Assembly (NCBI GenBank): GCA_016703425.1
Contig: JADJCA010000016.1
Coordinates: 62,001-126,000, forward strand
From: Myxococcales bacterium
Lineage (GTDB): Bacteria; Myxococcota_A; Polyangia; Polyangiales; Polyangiaceae
DNA length: 64,000 nt
Direction: 5' to 3'
Below the pieces are notes generated by a model that saw only the letters and a program-made list of their open reading frames with translations, ran no database searches and had not been told where the DNA came from. This document shows positions 53,457 through 62,385 of the stretch, one piece after another. Both the position numbers and the translations under genes were made by a program. The first letter of the stretch is position 1. Each line of letters starts with the position of its first letter.

Positions 53457-55856
53457 TCAGTTTGCCGGCGGTTGCGCTTCGTCGATGGGCTTCGGCTGAA
53501 GCTTCTCTTCGAGCGCCGCTTCCAGCACTTGCTCCATCTTGGACGCGAACACGAACTCGAGCGCGTCCTTGATCTCCTGCGGCACCTCATCGAGGTCCGC
53601 CTTGTTGCGCTCGGGAACGATGACGCGCTTGATGCCCGCGCGGTGAGCCGCGAGGACCTTCTCCTTGAGACCACCGATGGGGAGGACTCGACCACGAAGC
53701 GTGATCTCGCCCGTCATCGCTACGTCGTGGCGGACGCGAACCCCGGTGAGCATCGAGACGAGGGCCGTGAACATCGTCACGCCAGCGCTCGGGCCATCTT
53801 TGGGCATCGCGCCAGCGGGAATGTGGATGTGGATGTCGCTCTTGTCCAAGAAGTCTTTGGGGATGCCAAAGACGTGCGAGTTGGCGCGCACGTAGCTAAG
53901 AGCGGCTTGGGCGCTCTCCTTCATGACGTCGCCGAGTTGCCCCGTGAGCTGGAGCTTGCCGGAGCCGTACATGCGCGTCGCTTCGATGAAGAGGATCTCT
54001 CCGCCGACGCTGGTCCACGCGAGGCCGGTGCAAACGCCCGCTTCCTCCGTTCGTTCCGCGACCTCGCTCGTGTACTTCTGAGCGCCGAGGAACTCGCGGA
54101 CCTTGTCGGCGTCGTCGATGACCCGCGGGGTCATGTCGCCTTCTGCGATCTTCACGGCGACGCCACGAATGACGCTGGCGCTCTGCCTCTCGAGGGTACG
54201 AACACCGGCCTCGCGCGTGTAGCTCTCGATGATGATCTCGACGGCGGGGTCGGTGATCTTCAGGAGGTCGGGGGTGATGCCGTGCTCTTCGATCTGCTTG
54301 GGAATGAGGTGTTGGCGCGCGATGGCGAGCTTCTCGCGGCGCGTGTAGCCGGGGATCTCGAGGATCTCCATGCGGTCACGGAGCGGCGCGGGAATGGGAT
54401 CGGCGACGTTCGCCGTAGCGATGAACATCACGTTGGAGAGGTCGAAGGGGATCTCCAGGTAGTGATCCGCAAAGGTGTTGTTCTGCTCGGGATCGAGGAC
54501 CTCGAGGAGCGCCGCCGCGGGGTCGCCGCGGAAGTCGTGCCCGATCTTGTCGATCTCATCCATCATGAAGATCGGGTTGATAGTCCCGGCCTTCTTCATG
54601 CCCTGGATGATTTGCCCCGGAAGCGCGCCGACGTAGGTCCGTCGATGGCCGCGGATTGCGGCCTCGTCGTGCACGCCACCGAGCGAGATGCGATGGAACT
54701 TGCGTCCCAAGGACCGCGCGATGGAACGGCCAAGGGAGGTCTTTCCGACGCCCGGCGGGCCTAGGAGGCAAAGGATCGGTCCCTTCTTGTCCTTCTTGAG
54801 CTTGCGCACAGCGAGGTACTCGAGGATTCGCTTCTTGACCTTCTCGAGGCCGTAGTGGTCCTCGTCGAGGACGCGACGCACCTGGGCGATGTCCAGGTTG
54901 TCGGGCGTCGACGTGTGCCAGGGCAGATCGAGGATCCAATCGAGGTACGTCCGGACGACCGTGTACTCAGCCGAGCCCACCTGCATGTTGCGGAGGCGCT
55001 TGAGCTGCTTCTTGGCAACCTGCTCCGCCTCGCCGGGCAGGTTTGCCTTCGCGATGCGTTCCTCAAGGCCGTCGAGATCACCCTGGTCGTTGTCGTCTTC
55101 GCCCAGCTCTTCCTTGATGGCCTTGAGCTGCTGACGAAGGACATACTCGCGCTGGTTTTTGCCCATCTCCTCTTTGATTTGCGAGTTGATACGCTCGCGC
55201 ATCTTGAGGATTTCGAGCTGCCGCGTGAGGAGCTTCAGGACCTTGCGAATGCGGTCCTTCACCTCCGTCGTCTCGAGCAGCTGGGCCTTCTCGTCGACGG
55301 GCGCGTCGAGGTTCGCGGCCACAAGGTCCGCGAGCGCACCGGGCGCCTGGATGGAGTCGATGAGCGAGCCGGCCTCTCGCGGTAGCTCCGGCATGAGCTG
55401 AATGACCTGCTTGGCGATGTCGCGGAGGCTCATGCTGAGCGCCTCTGCCTCGTCGTCATCGAGCCCGCTCTCTTCGAGGCGCTCGATGCGCGCCTTCAAG
55501 TAGGGCGCCGTGCCGGTCACGTCGCGCAAGCGAATGCGCACGAGGCCCTGCAGGATGAGCGAGTAGTTGCCAGAGCTGTGCTTCAGCGCCTTGAGAACGC
55601 GCGCCGCGCACCCCACGACGTGTAGATCGTCCTGACCCGGGTCATCGGTGGATGGGTCTTTCTGCGCGAAGATCGCGATAACCGGCGCGCTCAGGTTGTC
55701 GACATCTTCGACGAGCGCAACAGACTTCTCGCGGCCGACGTCGAAGGGAGCGACGGCACCTGGAAAGAGCACGGCATTGCGAATGGGGAGGACGGGGAGC
55801 TCGTCACCGAACTGGACGACGTCTTCGTCCTGGGGCTTCCCCTTTTTCTCGGACAT
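53457..55856 (-). CDS. lon: ATP-dependent protease Lon
   Basis: A 799-aa AAA+ serine protease. Substrate-binding N-domain (LPVLPIRNAVLFPGAVAPFDVGREKSVALVED), then Walker A GPPGVGKTSLGRSIARSLGR, Walker B FMMDEIDKIG, sensor regions, and the C-terminal protease with PKDGPSAGVTMFTAL (catalytic Ser) and RAGIKRVIVPERNKADLDEVP (Lys in its motif). All motifs intact. Degrades damaged and regulatory proteins. A possible heat-shock promoter is upstream; a strong terminator ends the unit. Confidence 0.97.
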   Translation of the reverse strand: MSEKKGKPQDEDVVQFGDELPVLPIRNAVLFPGAVAPFDVGREKSVALVEDVDNLSAPVIAIFAQKDPSTDDPGQDDLHVVGCAARVLKALKHSSGNYSLILQGLVRIRLRDVTGTAPYLKARIERLEESGLDDDEAEALSMSLRDIAKQVIQLMPELPREAGSLIDSIQAPGALADLVAANLDAPVDEKAQLLETTEVKDRIRKVLKLLTRQLEILKMRERINSQIKEEMGKNQREYVLRQQLKAIKEELGEDDNDQGDLDGLEERIAKANLPGEAEQVAKKQLKRLRNMQVGSAEYTVVRTYLDWILDLPWHTSTPDNLDIAQVRRVLDEDHYGLEKVKKRILEYLAVRKLKKDKKGPILCLLGPPGVGKTSLGRSIARSLGRKFHRISLGGVHDEAAIRGHRRTYVGALPGQIIQGMKKAGTINPIFMMDEIDKIGHDFRGDPAAALLEVLDPEQNNTFADHYLEIPFDLSNVMFIATANVADPIPAPLRDRMEILEIPGYTRREKLAIARQHLIPKQIEEHGITPDLLKITDPAVEIIIESYTREAGVRTLERQSASVIRGVAVKIAEGDMTPRVIDDADKVREFLGAQKYTSEVAERTEEAGVCTGLAWTSVGGEILFIEATRMYGSGKLQLTGQLGDVMKESAQAALSYVRANSHVFGIPKDFLDKSDIHIHIPAGAMPKDGPSAGVTMFTALVSMLTGVRVRHDVAMTGEITLRGRVLPIGGLKEKVLAAHRAGIKRVIVPERNKADLDEVPQEIKDALEFVFASKMEQVLEAALEEKLQPKPIDEAQPPAN

Positions 55857-55899
55857 TGATCACCTCGTGAGGTTCAAGCAGTGAGCCTATCACGCGAAC

Positions 55900-55925
55900 A
55901 TTTGTGGCAAATCGGCATTTTCAAG
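55900..55925 (-). promoter_or_regulatory. Candidate heat-shock-type promoter for lon
   Basis: On the minus strand, CTTGAAAA (55925-55918) and, after 10 further bases, CCACAAAT (55907-55900), upstream of the lon ATG at 55856. The first box matches the sigma-32 -35 element CTTGAAA; the second is a weak -10. Confidence 0.35.
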
Positions 55926-56054
55926 GAACCGCCGAGGAGCCAACGTAGGCACGGCGTCACGGATGAGAAAGGGGGGCTCGTCGTTTCTCCTTTCTGGATG
56001 GCACGGCAGAGAGCCCTCCCCTTGCGAGGGAAGAGCGCGTAGTCTTCGAAGGCG

Positions 56055-56828
56055 GTGTCGCCCAAGGAGCTGAGCGCGAGACTCGAGGCAGCGGCAGCGA
56101 GGCTGTCGGGCGTCGAGAAGAAGCGAATGCCCGGCGGCTACGCGTTGTTCGTCGCCGGGAAGATCTTCGCCAACGTGACCGTCGAGGGCCGCATCGGCGT
56201 GAAGCTCACGGTGCCGTGGTGCTTCGAGGATCTCGCCGCCATGCCTGGGGCCGCACCGTGGGCCCTCGGTAAGAAGGTCATGGAGCACTGGGTGCTTCTG
56301 CCGGAGGCGCTCGCCGCCGACGACGTCACGTTGCGCGAGTGGGTGGAGCGCGCGTTCTCGTGCGTGACCGACAAGCTGCCAAGCCGGCGCGCCGACGTCC
56401 CCCCGCCTACGGCGCGCTCAAGTGTTCCGCTGCCACCACCAACACTCAACGGGACGCGCACCAAGTCGAACCCCGTGAGGGAAGCCTCGATCCCTCCGCC
56501 CATTCGCCGACCTTCCGTCCCTATCCGCGAAGGCCTCCCGCCCGTTCCGTCGCGCCCCGCGGTGCGCCGCGACGAGCGCGAGACGCCGGCCTTGCCACCG
56601 GTCGCGCGCTCCTCGAAGCCGCTGGTGACGCCGCCGCCGCCGTCGGGCGGGTTTGACCTCTCGAGCTACGCGCCGCCGCCCCCTTCGTCGGTGGGGATTC
56701 GCGTCGTTCCGCGCGATGCCAAGTCTCCCTACGAGGAGACGCTCGTCGGCGTCCCGGCGCCGCCGTCGTCCTCGACGCCGCTGCCCGACGCGCCGTCGAC
56801 GCCGCCCCGACCCAAGCGGGGCTCCTAG
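56055..56828 (+). CDS. TfoX N-terminal-like protein with proline-rich tail
   Basis: 257 aa from GTG 56055. Residues 1-105 resemble the TfoX N-terminal fold: SARLEAAAARLSGVEKKRMPGGYALFVAGKIFANVTVEGRIGVKLT, KVMEHWVLLPEAL, REWVERAFSCV. About 150 low-complexity residues rich in Pro, Ser and Arg follow (PPSGGFDLSSYAPPPPSSVGI). The tail may be a flexible partner-binding region. Function unknown. It ends 5 bp from the convergent DUF1015 gene. Confidence 0.7.
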   Translation: MSPKELSARLEAAAARLSGVEKKRMPGGYALFVAGKIFANVTVEGRIGVKLTVPWCFEDLAAMPGAAPWALGKKVMEHWVLLPEALAADDVTLREWVERAFSCVTDKLPSRRADVPPPTARSSVPLPPPTLNGTRTKSNPVREASIPPPIRRPSVPIREGLPPVPSRPAVRRDERETPALPPVARSSKPLVTPPPPSGGFDLSSYAPPPPSSVGIRVVPRDAKSPYEETLVGVPAPPSSSTPLPDAPSTPPRPKRGS

Positions 56829-56832
56829 CGTC

Positions 56833-58161
56833 TCACGCGCTCGCGACGTCGACGTCGTGTTCGAGCGTGTGAATGGCGACGCCGGTCGCGATCTTCGGGA
56901 AGAAGAAGGTCGACTTCTGCGGCATGACCTCGCCGGCCTCGGCGACGCGCCGAACGTCGCGGACGGGCGTCGCGTTCATCAGAAAGAGCGCCTGGCCCTT
57001 GCCTCCGCGAAGCTCCGCGAGCGCGCGCGGCGCGTCCTGCGGGTAGTAGAGGTTCGTCTTCTGCGCCTGAGCCTCTTTCGTCACGCCGAGGACCGCTTCG
57101 AGCAGACCCGAGTGAAGGAGCGCTACGTCGGTCCGACGGAGCTCCGCGTGAAGCTCCGCCAGCGTCGCGTGTTTCGCGAGGTCGACGTCGCCGCGGAGCG
57201 TGAGGAGCGCGGCTCGGCCATCGGAAGCGCACACCACGAGCGAGGGTGCGCCCTTTCCAGCGTCGGCCAGCGACGCGAGGAGCGCTGGCGCGTCGGCGCC
57301 ATCGGCGAGCGGCCTTACGTCGAAGAGCTCACGCGCGCCCCTGAGTGCCCCGTCCCAGTCGAAGCTCGCGAGCGAGTGCAGGTGTCGGTGCGTCGGAAAC
57401 ACCACGAGGTTCGGGTCGTCGCCGTTGGCCAAGAAGGCCATGAAGTAGCGATGCCGCCCCCGCGCCGACGCGTTCGGCACCGCCGCGTCGACCTCGCTGG
57501 AATAGCGCAGGGCCGTCTCGTAGCGATGGTGTCCGTCGGCGATGAGCAGCGACGAGTCGGCGATCTTGCGCACGATGGCGCGCATCGCTTCGGGCTTCCG
57601 GACCTTCGAGACCACGTGGCGCACGCCATCGTCGGTCGAGAACTCCGCCAACGGTTCGGCCTCGGCAAGCGCCGGCGCGAGCGCGTCGTCAGCATCGCGG
57701 TACAGCATGAAGCCGGGGCTCAGGTTCGTACGCGTCGCACGGAAGAGCTTGAGGCGATCTTCCTTGGGGCCCGACAACGTGCGCTCGTGCGGAAGGATGA
57801 CGCGCTCGGAGAACGGGCTCAGTCGGACGAGCGCAAAGAACCCCCGACGGGTGATGGGGGCCGCGCCGCTCGGCGCGCCCGGCGGAAGGAAGGTTTGGTC
57901 GTAGCGCAGGAAGGCCGGCACGTCGTCGCGGACGAGGGTTCCGTCTTTGCGCCAGCTCTCGAAGATGCCAGCCGCGTTTGCGTATTTCGCGTCGCCGTCG
58001 CCGGAGGGAAGAATCAGTCGCACGATGTTGTGCGGGTCGCGCTCTTCAAGCGACGCGCGCTGAGGTGCGTCGATGACGTCGTACGGTGGGGCCACGACGC
58101 GACCCAGGTCGACACGCGAAAGATCGTAGCGAAGGGCTGTGAGCGGAGCGATCTCGGCCAT
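56833..58161 (-). CDS. DUF1015 family protein
   Basis: 442 aa from ATG 58161 (MAEIAPLTALRYD). It matches the DUF1015 family: VVAPPYDVIDAPQRASLEERDPHNIVRLIL, FLRYDQTF, GFFALVRL, ILPHERTLSGPKEDRLKLFRATRTNLSPGFMLY, LLIADGHHRYETALRY. The last contains the diagnostic ADGHHRYETA. The family is widespread and has been considered a possible enzyme of unknown substrate. It lies 80 bp after purD on the same strand. Confidence 0.88.
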   Translation of the reverse strand: MAEIAPLTALRYDLSRVDLGRVVAPPYDVIDAPQRASLEERDPHNIVRLILPSGDGDAKYANAAGIFESWRKDGTLVRDDVPAFLRYDQTFLPPGAPSGAAPITRRGFFALVRLSPFSERVILPHERTLSGPKEDRLKLFRATRTNLSPGFMLYRDADDALAPALAEAEPLAEFSTDDGVRHVVSKVRKPEAMRAIVRKIADSSLLIADGHHRYETALRYSSEVDAAVPNASARGRHRYFMAFLANGDDPNLVVFPTHRHLHSLASFDWDGALRGARELFDVRPLADGADAPALLASLADAGKGAPSLVVCASDGRAALLTLRGDVDLAKHATLAELHAELRRTDVALLHSGLLEAVLGVTKEAQAQKTNLYYPQDAPRALAELRGGKGQALFLMNATPVRDVRRVAEAGEVMPQKSTFFFPKIATGVAIHTLEHDVDVASA

Positions 58162-58241
58162 GGCGGCGCAGTGTACTCGAACTGACGCGGCGGATGGCCA
58201 GCGCAAGCGCGCATCTTTGCGCCCGCCGCGCGCAGGGACGT

Positions 58242-59573
58242 CTAGCGAAGGGCTCGAAAGCCAATGTCGCGCCGCAGCTGCTTGCCGCGAAAGTCGATGC
58301 GGTCGGCCATCCGATAGGCGACGTCACGCGCCTCTTTGAGGGAGGCGCCGAGCCCTGTCACCGCGAGCACGCGGCCCCCGGCGGTCACGAGCGCTTCGCC
58401 TTCGCGACGCGTCCCCGCGTGAGAGACGAGGCAGTCCGGCTCGTCCTCGCCGAGCCCCGAGATGGCGTCGCCGATCCGTGGCGATGCCGGATACCCCTCC
58501 GCCGCTAGCACGACGGAGAGCGCGGCCCGCTGGTGCTCCGGTGCGAGCGGCATCGTCGCGAGCCGCTCGGTGTCGCCTTTGGCGGTGGCCATGAACAGGT
58601 CCCACAGATCGCCGCCAAAGAGGGGCAAGATGCACGTCGTTTCCGGGTCGCCGAAGCGGACGTTGAACTCCAGAACGCGGGGAATGCCGCGCTCGATCAT
58701 GAGCCCTACGAACAAGACACCGCGGTAGTCGAGCCCGTCTTCAAGGAGACCGCGCAGCGTGGGCTCGACGATCGTGAGCACGATGCGCTCTTCGACCTCA
58801 CGGTCCACGAGCGGCGCGGGAGCGTACGCGCCCATGCCGCCGGTGTTGGGTCCACGATCGCCGTCGAAGATGCGCTTGTGATCTTGCGAGGGCGCGAGGG
58901 CGACGCTCGCCACACGTCCTTCAGAAGCGGAGCAGACGACGTGGAAGCTCACCTCTTCGCCGGGGAGAAGCTCCTCCACGACGACGCGCGCACCGCTATC
59001 GCCAAAGACGCGCTTGACCATCATGTCGTCTATGGCGCGAGCGGCCTCTTCCGCGTCACCGGCGACCACAACGCCCTTGCCAGCGGCGAGGCCGTCGGCC
59101 TTCACCACGAGCGGTCGAGCTTCGCGGCGCACGTAGTCCAGCGCTTCGGCGGGGTCGTCGAAGACGCGGTACGCGGCCGTGGGGATTTGGTGGCGCGACA
59201 AGAAGTCCTTCATGAAGGACTTCGAGCCTTCGAGACGAGCCGCCGCGCGGCCGGGGCCGAAGACCGGGATCGACGCAGCGCGCAGCGCGTCAGCCAGCCC
59301 CTTCGTTAGCGGAAGCTCCGGCCCCACGACGACGAGGTCGACATCCAGCGAACGGGCGAGCTCCGTCACCGCGGCCGTATCGTCGACGGGCGCCGCGATG
59401 ACGCGGCCCAACGCCGCGAGGCCTGGGTTTCCCGGTGCGGCCACGACCTCGGCGCCGCCGGCCACAAGGGCGCGGGCGATGGCGTGCTCCCTCGCGCCCC
59501 CGCCCACGATCAAGGCCTTTCGCCGCTCGCGGTGCCCTGGGGCCCGTCCCTGTGCAGAGTTCATCCGAGCCAT
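58242..59573 (-). CDS. purD: Phosphoribosylamine-glycine ligase
   Basis: A 443-aa ATP-grasp ligase, second step of purine synthesis. N-terminal ALIVGGGAREHAIARAL, GPELPLTKGLADALR, FMKDFLSRHQIPTAAYRVF, VKADGLAAGKGVVVAGDAEEA, DRGPNTGGMGAYAPAPLVD, LEFNVRFGDPETTCILP. Motifs and length are standard. The first 17 residues (to HRERRK) are an extension; ATG 59564 is an alternative. Divergent from the PilZ-like gene 35 bp away. Confidence 0.95.
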   Translation of the reverse strand: MARMNSAQGRAPGHRERRKALIVGGGAREHAIARALVAGGAEVVAAPGNPGLAALGRVIAAPVDDTAAVTELARSLDVDLVVVGPELPLTKGLADALRAASIPVFGPGRAAARLEGSKSFMKDFLSRHQIPTAAYRVFDDPAEALDYVRREARPLVVKADGLAAGKGVVVAGDAEEAARAIDDMMVKRVFGDSGARVVVEELLPGEEVSFHVVCSASEGRVASVALAPSQDHKRIFDGDRGPNTGGMGAYAPAPLVDREVEERIVLTIVEPTLRGLLEDGLDYRGVLFVGLMIERGIPRVLEFNVRFGDPETTCILPLFGGDLWDLFMATAKGDTERLATMPLAPEHQRAALSVVLAAEGYPASPRIGDAISGLGEDEPDCLVSHAGTRREGEALVTAGGRVLAVTGLGASLKEARDVAYRMADRIDFRGKQLRRDIGFRALR

Positions 59574-59608
59574 GTACCACGCGGCGAAAGGAAGGTAATC
59601 TCGGTCCC

Positions 59609-60592
59609 GTGGCGGACGAAACTCGTCAACAACCGGTGGCCATCCGCGTCACGCGTCCCTACGCGTCGGCCGAGGAGTTCTTGGAGCACGAGCTCGAGAC
59701 GCTCACGCGGACGAGCGTGACGCTCATTGGCGCCCAGCCGAGGCCCAAGGGCGTCATCTTACGCTTCGAGGTCGCGATGCCGAGCGGCGGTCAGCTCCTT
59801 CGTGGCGAAGGGCGCGTCGTCGGATTCAAGGAAAACGCGCTCGGTGACCAGCCGGGTCTCGTGCTCAGGTTCACGAGGCTCGACACCAAATCGAAGGCCC
59901 TCGTCGACCGCGCCGCCGCGATACGCGAAGGACGCGCCCGCGCCGCGCTCCAAGCCGCGATGGGTGAGGACTCGATGGCACCGGCGGCACCGTCGCTTCC
60001 GCCGGGTTCGATTCCGCCGGGCTCCATCGCCCCCATGTCGATGGTGCAGTCGCCACCGCCCCCGATGGTGACCTCCTCGCCGAGCCATGCCTCCCCGCTC
60101 CACGAGCCAAGCGGTCGCCGCGGCGAGAGTCTCGCGGCCTACGAGCGGCCGAGCGCACCGGGGCTCCCGTCGTCGAGTCGACCGATGCCACCGAGCTCCG
60201 TCGGCGCCATGCCTTCGAGTTCGTCGCCACACCCCTTCGATGAGTCGACGTTTGCTAGCGATAGCGCCCCGGTCCCGCCGCCGCCATCGAGCGACACACG
60301 CGTCGAGGTGGCCGCTCCGAGCCGCGCACCGGCACCGATTTCATCGGGCAATCTCCCACCGTCTTCCGCGGGGACCGTTGCGCCGGCCACGCGTCCCGCA
60401 GACGTGGACCCCATCGCGCCCGTTCAAACCCGCTCGAACCACGCCCCGGCGCAGACGGCGGCGCGGTCCCCCGTCGGCCCGGGGCCCGACCGCCCGGCGA
60501 ACCGGGAAGAATTGCTCGAACGCCTCCGGCTTCGCGGCAAGGAGCTCTCGGAGTCCCGCGCCTCCGCCCTCGTAGCCCGCGCCCGCGGATAG
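59609..60592 (+). CDS. PilZ-like domain protein with proline/serine-rich linker
   Basis: 327 aa from GTG 59609. The first 100 residues (YASAEEFLEHELETLTRTSVTLIGAQPRPKGVILRFEVAMP, LLRGEGRVVGFKENALGDQPGLVLRFTRLDTKSKALVDRA) follow the beta-barrel pattern of PilZ-like domains common in myxobacteria. The RxxxR and DxSxxG residues for c-di-GMP are not evident. A very Pro/Ser-rich stretch of 160 residues and a short C-terminal helix (REELLERLRLRGKELSESRASALVARARG) complete it. Cytoplasmic; role unknown. Confidence 0.75.
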   Translation: MADETRQQPVAIRVTRPYASAEEFLEHELETLTRTSVTLIGAQPRPKGVILRFEVAMPSGGQLLRGEGRVVGFKENALGDQPGLVLRFTRLDTKSKALVDRAAAIREGRARAALQAAMGEDSMAPAAPSLPPGSIPPGSIAPMSMVQSPPPPMVTSSPSHASPLHEPSGRRGESLAAYERPSAPGLPSSSRPMPPSSVGAMPSSSSPHPFDESTFASDSAPVPPPPSSDTRVEVAAPSRAPAPISSGNLPPSSAGTVAPATRPADVDPIAPVQTRSNHAPAQTAARSPVGPGPDRPANREELLERLRLRGKELSESRASALVARARG

Positions 60593-60724
60593 GCCGGCCC
60601 CGGCCAATCGGGCGGCGTCAATCCGCTCGGCATGCCCGCCCAGCCGGGCGACAGCGACTTGCGTGCCCCGGCAAATCGTTCCCGTGTCCGTAGCATTTGC
60701 ACCGCTGCGAGGAGCGGCCTATGA

Positions 60725-62368
60725 GTGGAGGGCCTCGTTTTCTGGCGCACCGTCGCGGAGTTTGCCTTGAGCAGTGGAGCATCCAGCCCGTCAGCACCGC
60801 GACGCATCGGCGTCTTCGGGCTCGGCGTGATTGCGCCAGGAGCCGCCAACGTGGCGGCCCTGGTGGCGCGCCTTAGCGCCGCGCGCACGGGGCTCGCCCC
60901 CACACACGGGACGACGCTCGGTGACGGCCTCTTCCTGGTGGGCGATCCGGATTTCTCGTTCGAGACCTACGCCCCGTGGATCACGGCGCGACACGGCGAC
61001 GCGTCCTTCGCGCGGCTTCGCACCAAGTGCGGCGAAAACGTGCAACTTGCAATCGGCGCCACCATCCAGGCGCTCGAAACGGACCCGCGGCTCGAGCGCG
61101 CCGCGAAAGAGCTCGACGAAGCCTGCCACGTCTACGTGGGCTCCGGCGTCGGCGACCTCCCCGAGAGCTACGCCGCCGTGCGTTCGCTCGATCGCGCGGT
61201 CCGCGACTGGAATCACTTCTGGGCAGACCCGACTCGCTGCTCCGCGCGTCACCGCTTCGAGGGCGAAGGGCAGGTCCCGGACGCAGCGCCGCCGCCGCCG
61301 GCCCCCGAGACGTTCGCCGCGGACTCGGCTGAACGCTTCGACGCCATCGTGGCTTGGGATGCGTATTGGGCCGCCCTCTCCGACGGACTCCGGGCGTTCC
61401 TCGAGCGCTTCCGCGCCATTGAAGAACTCGCCGCCGACGACACCGACGGTGAAAAGGCGCACCTCAGCGCGATTCGGAAGCGCACGCGCGCACAACGAGC
61501 GCTCACCGACGAGCTGGGCTGCCCGCCGCCGCCGTGGACCGCCGTCAGCGCCAACCTCATCTGGAACATCCAGAACGCGCCGGCTGCACAAATCACGATG
61601 CTGCTGGGCGTTCACGGCGAGGCGTGGGCGCCCGTCGGCGCTTGCTCCACCTTCGGCGTCGCGCTCAAGTGTGGCCGTGACGCCATCCTCCGCGGCGACG
61701 CGAAGATGGCCATCGTCGGCACGACCGATCCGCGGCCCGATCCGGCGCTGTGTGCGGCCTTTTACGGCGCGCGCGTCATGCCCGGCACGGGCAAGGTCAA
61801 CGCGCCCTTCACATCGCTCCGCGGGACGCACCTCTCGGGAGGCTCGTGCGTTTGGATCCTCGGCGACGCTGACTATTTCGCCGAGCGGGGCCTCGAGCCG
61901 GCCTTCGGCTACGTCGATGCGGTAGCCCTCTCCTCCGACGCGGAGCACATCATCACGCCGTCTCGATCGGGCCCCAAGGTCGCCATCCGGCGCGCGTACC
62001 AGGAGGCGGGCATTGGGCCGGCCGACGTCGCCGTCATCGACTTGCACGCCACCGGGACGCCGGGCGATCTGAACGAGCTTGCCCTCGTCCACGAGTTCAC
62101 GACCGACACGACGCGCATCACCGCGCGGAAGGGCCAGCTGGGCCACGGCATGGCAAACGCCGGCGGCTGGGAGCTCACAGCGCTCGCGCTCTCGCTGAAG
62201 GATCGCGTCGCCTTGCCGACAGGCATTCCAAAGGGCGAGATCCATCCGAAGGCGCTCCGCCGGGAGAACATCGTCACCGACGCCGCGCCCCTTGGCGCCG
62301 GCGTCGGGGTCAAACTCATGCTCGGCATCGGCGGCATCACGGCCTGCGTGGTGCTTCGCGGACGCTGA
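60725..62368 (+). CDS. Beta-ketoacyl synthase-like protein with large insertion
   Basis: 547 aa if it begins at GTG 60725; TTG 60767, with GGAG six nt upstream, is a good alternative. The thiolase fold starts RIGVFGLGVIAPGAANVAALVARL. The catalytic triad is kept: VGACSTFGVAL (Cys about 306), DLHATGTPGD (His about 440) and KGQLGHGMANAGG (His about 473). The protein is about 130 aa longer than FabF. An alanine/charged insertion lies between about residues 160 and 280. No ACP, ketoreductase or acyltransferase gene is adjacent, so it may elongate or condense a special acyl chain. Confidence 0.82.
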   Translation: MEGLVFWRTVAEFALSSGASSPSAPRRIGVFGLGVIAPGAANVAALVARLSAARTGLAPTHGTTLGDGLFLVGDPDFSFETYAPWITARHGDASFARLRTKCGENVQLAIGATIQALETDPRLERAAKELDEACHVYVGSGVGDLPESYAAVRSLDRAVRDWNHFWADPTRCSARHRFEGEGQVPDAAPPPPAPETFAADSAERFDAIVAWDAYWAALSDGLRAFLERFRAIEELAADDTDGEKAHLSAIRKRTRAQRALTDELGCPPPPWTAVSANLIWNIQNAPAAQITMLLGVHGEAWAPVGACSTFGVALKCGRDAILRGDAKMAIVGTTDPRPDPALCAAFYGARVMPGTGKVNAPFTSLRGTHLSGGSCVWILGDADYFAERGLEPAFGYVDAVALSSDAEHIITPSRSGPKVAIRRAYQEAGIGPADVAVIDLHATGTPGDLNELALVHEFTTDTTRITARKGQLGHGMANAGGWELTALALSLKDRVALPTGIPKGEIHPKALRRENIVTDAAPLGAGVGVKLMLGIGGITACVVLRGR

Positions 62369-62385
62369 GCGAGCTCCGCGAAGGC

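Noticed and set aside
60721..60780. ATG 60721 as the start of a separate short gene
   Set aside because: Good Shine-Dalgarno spacing, but its frame gives an Arg-rich peptide without similarity; noted only as a hint of a shift at the ketosynthase start.
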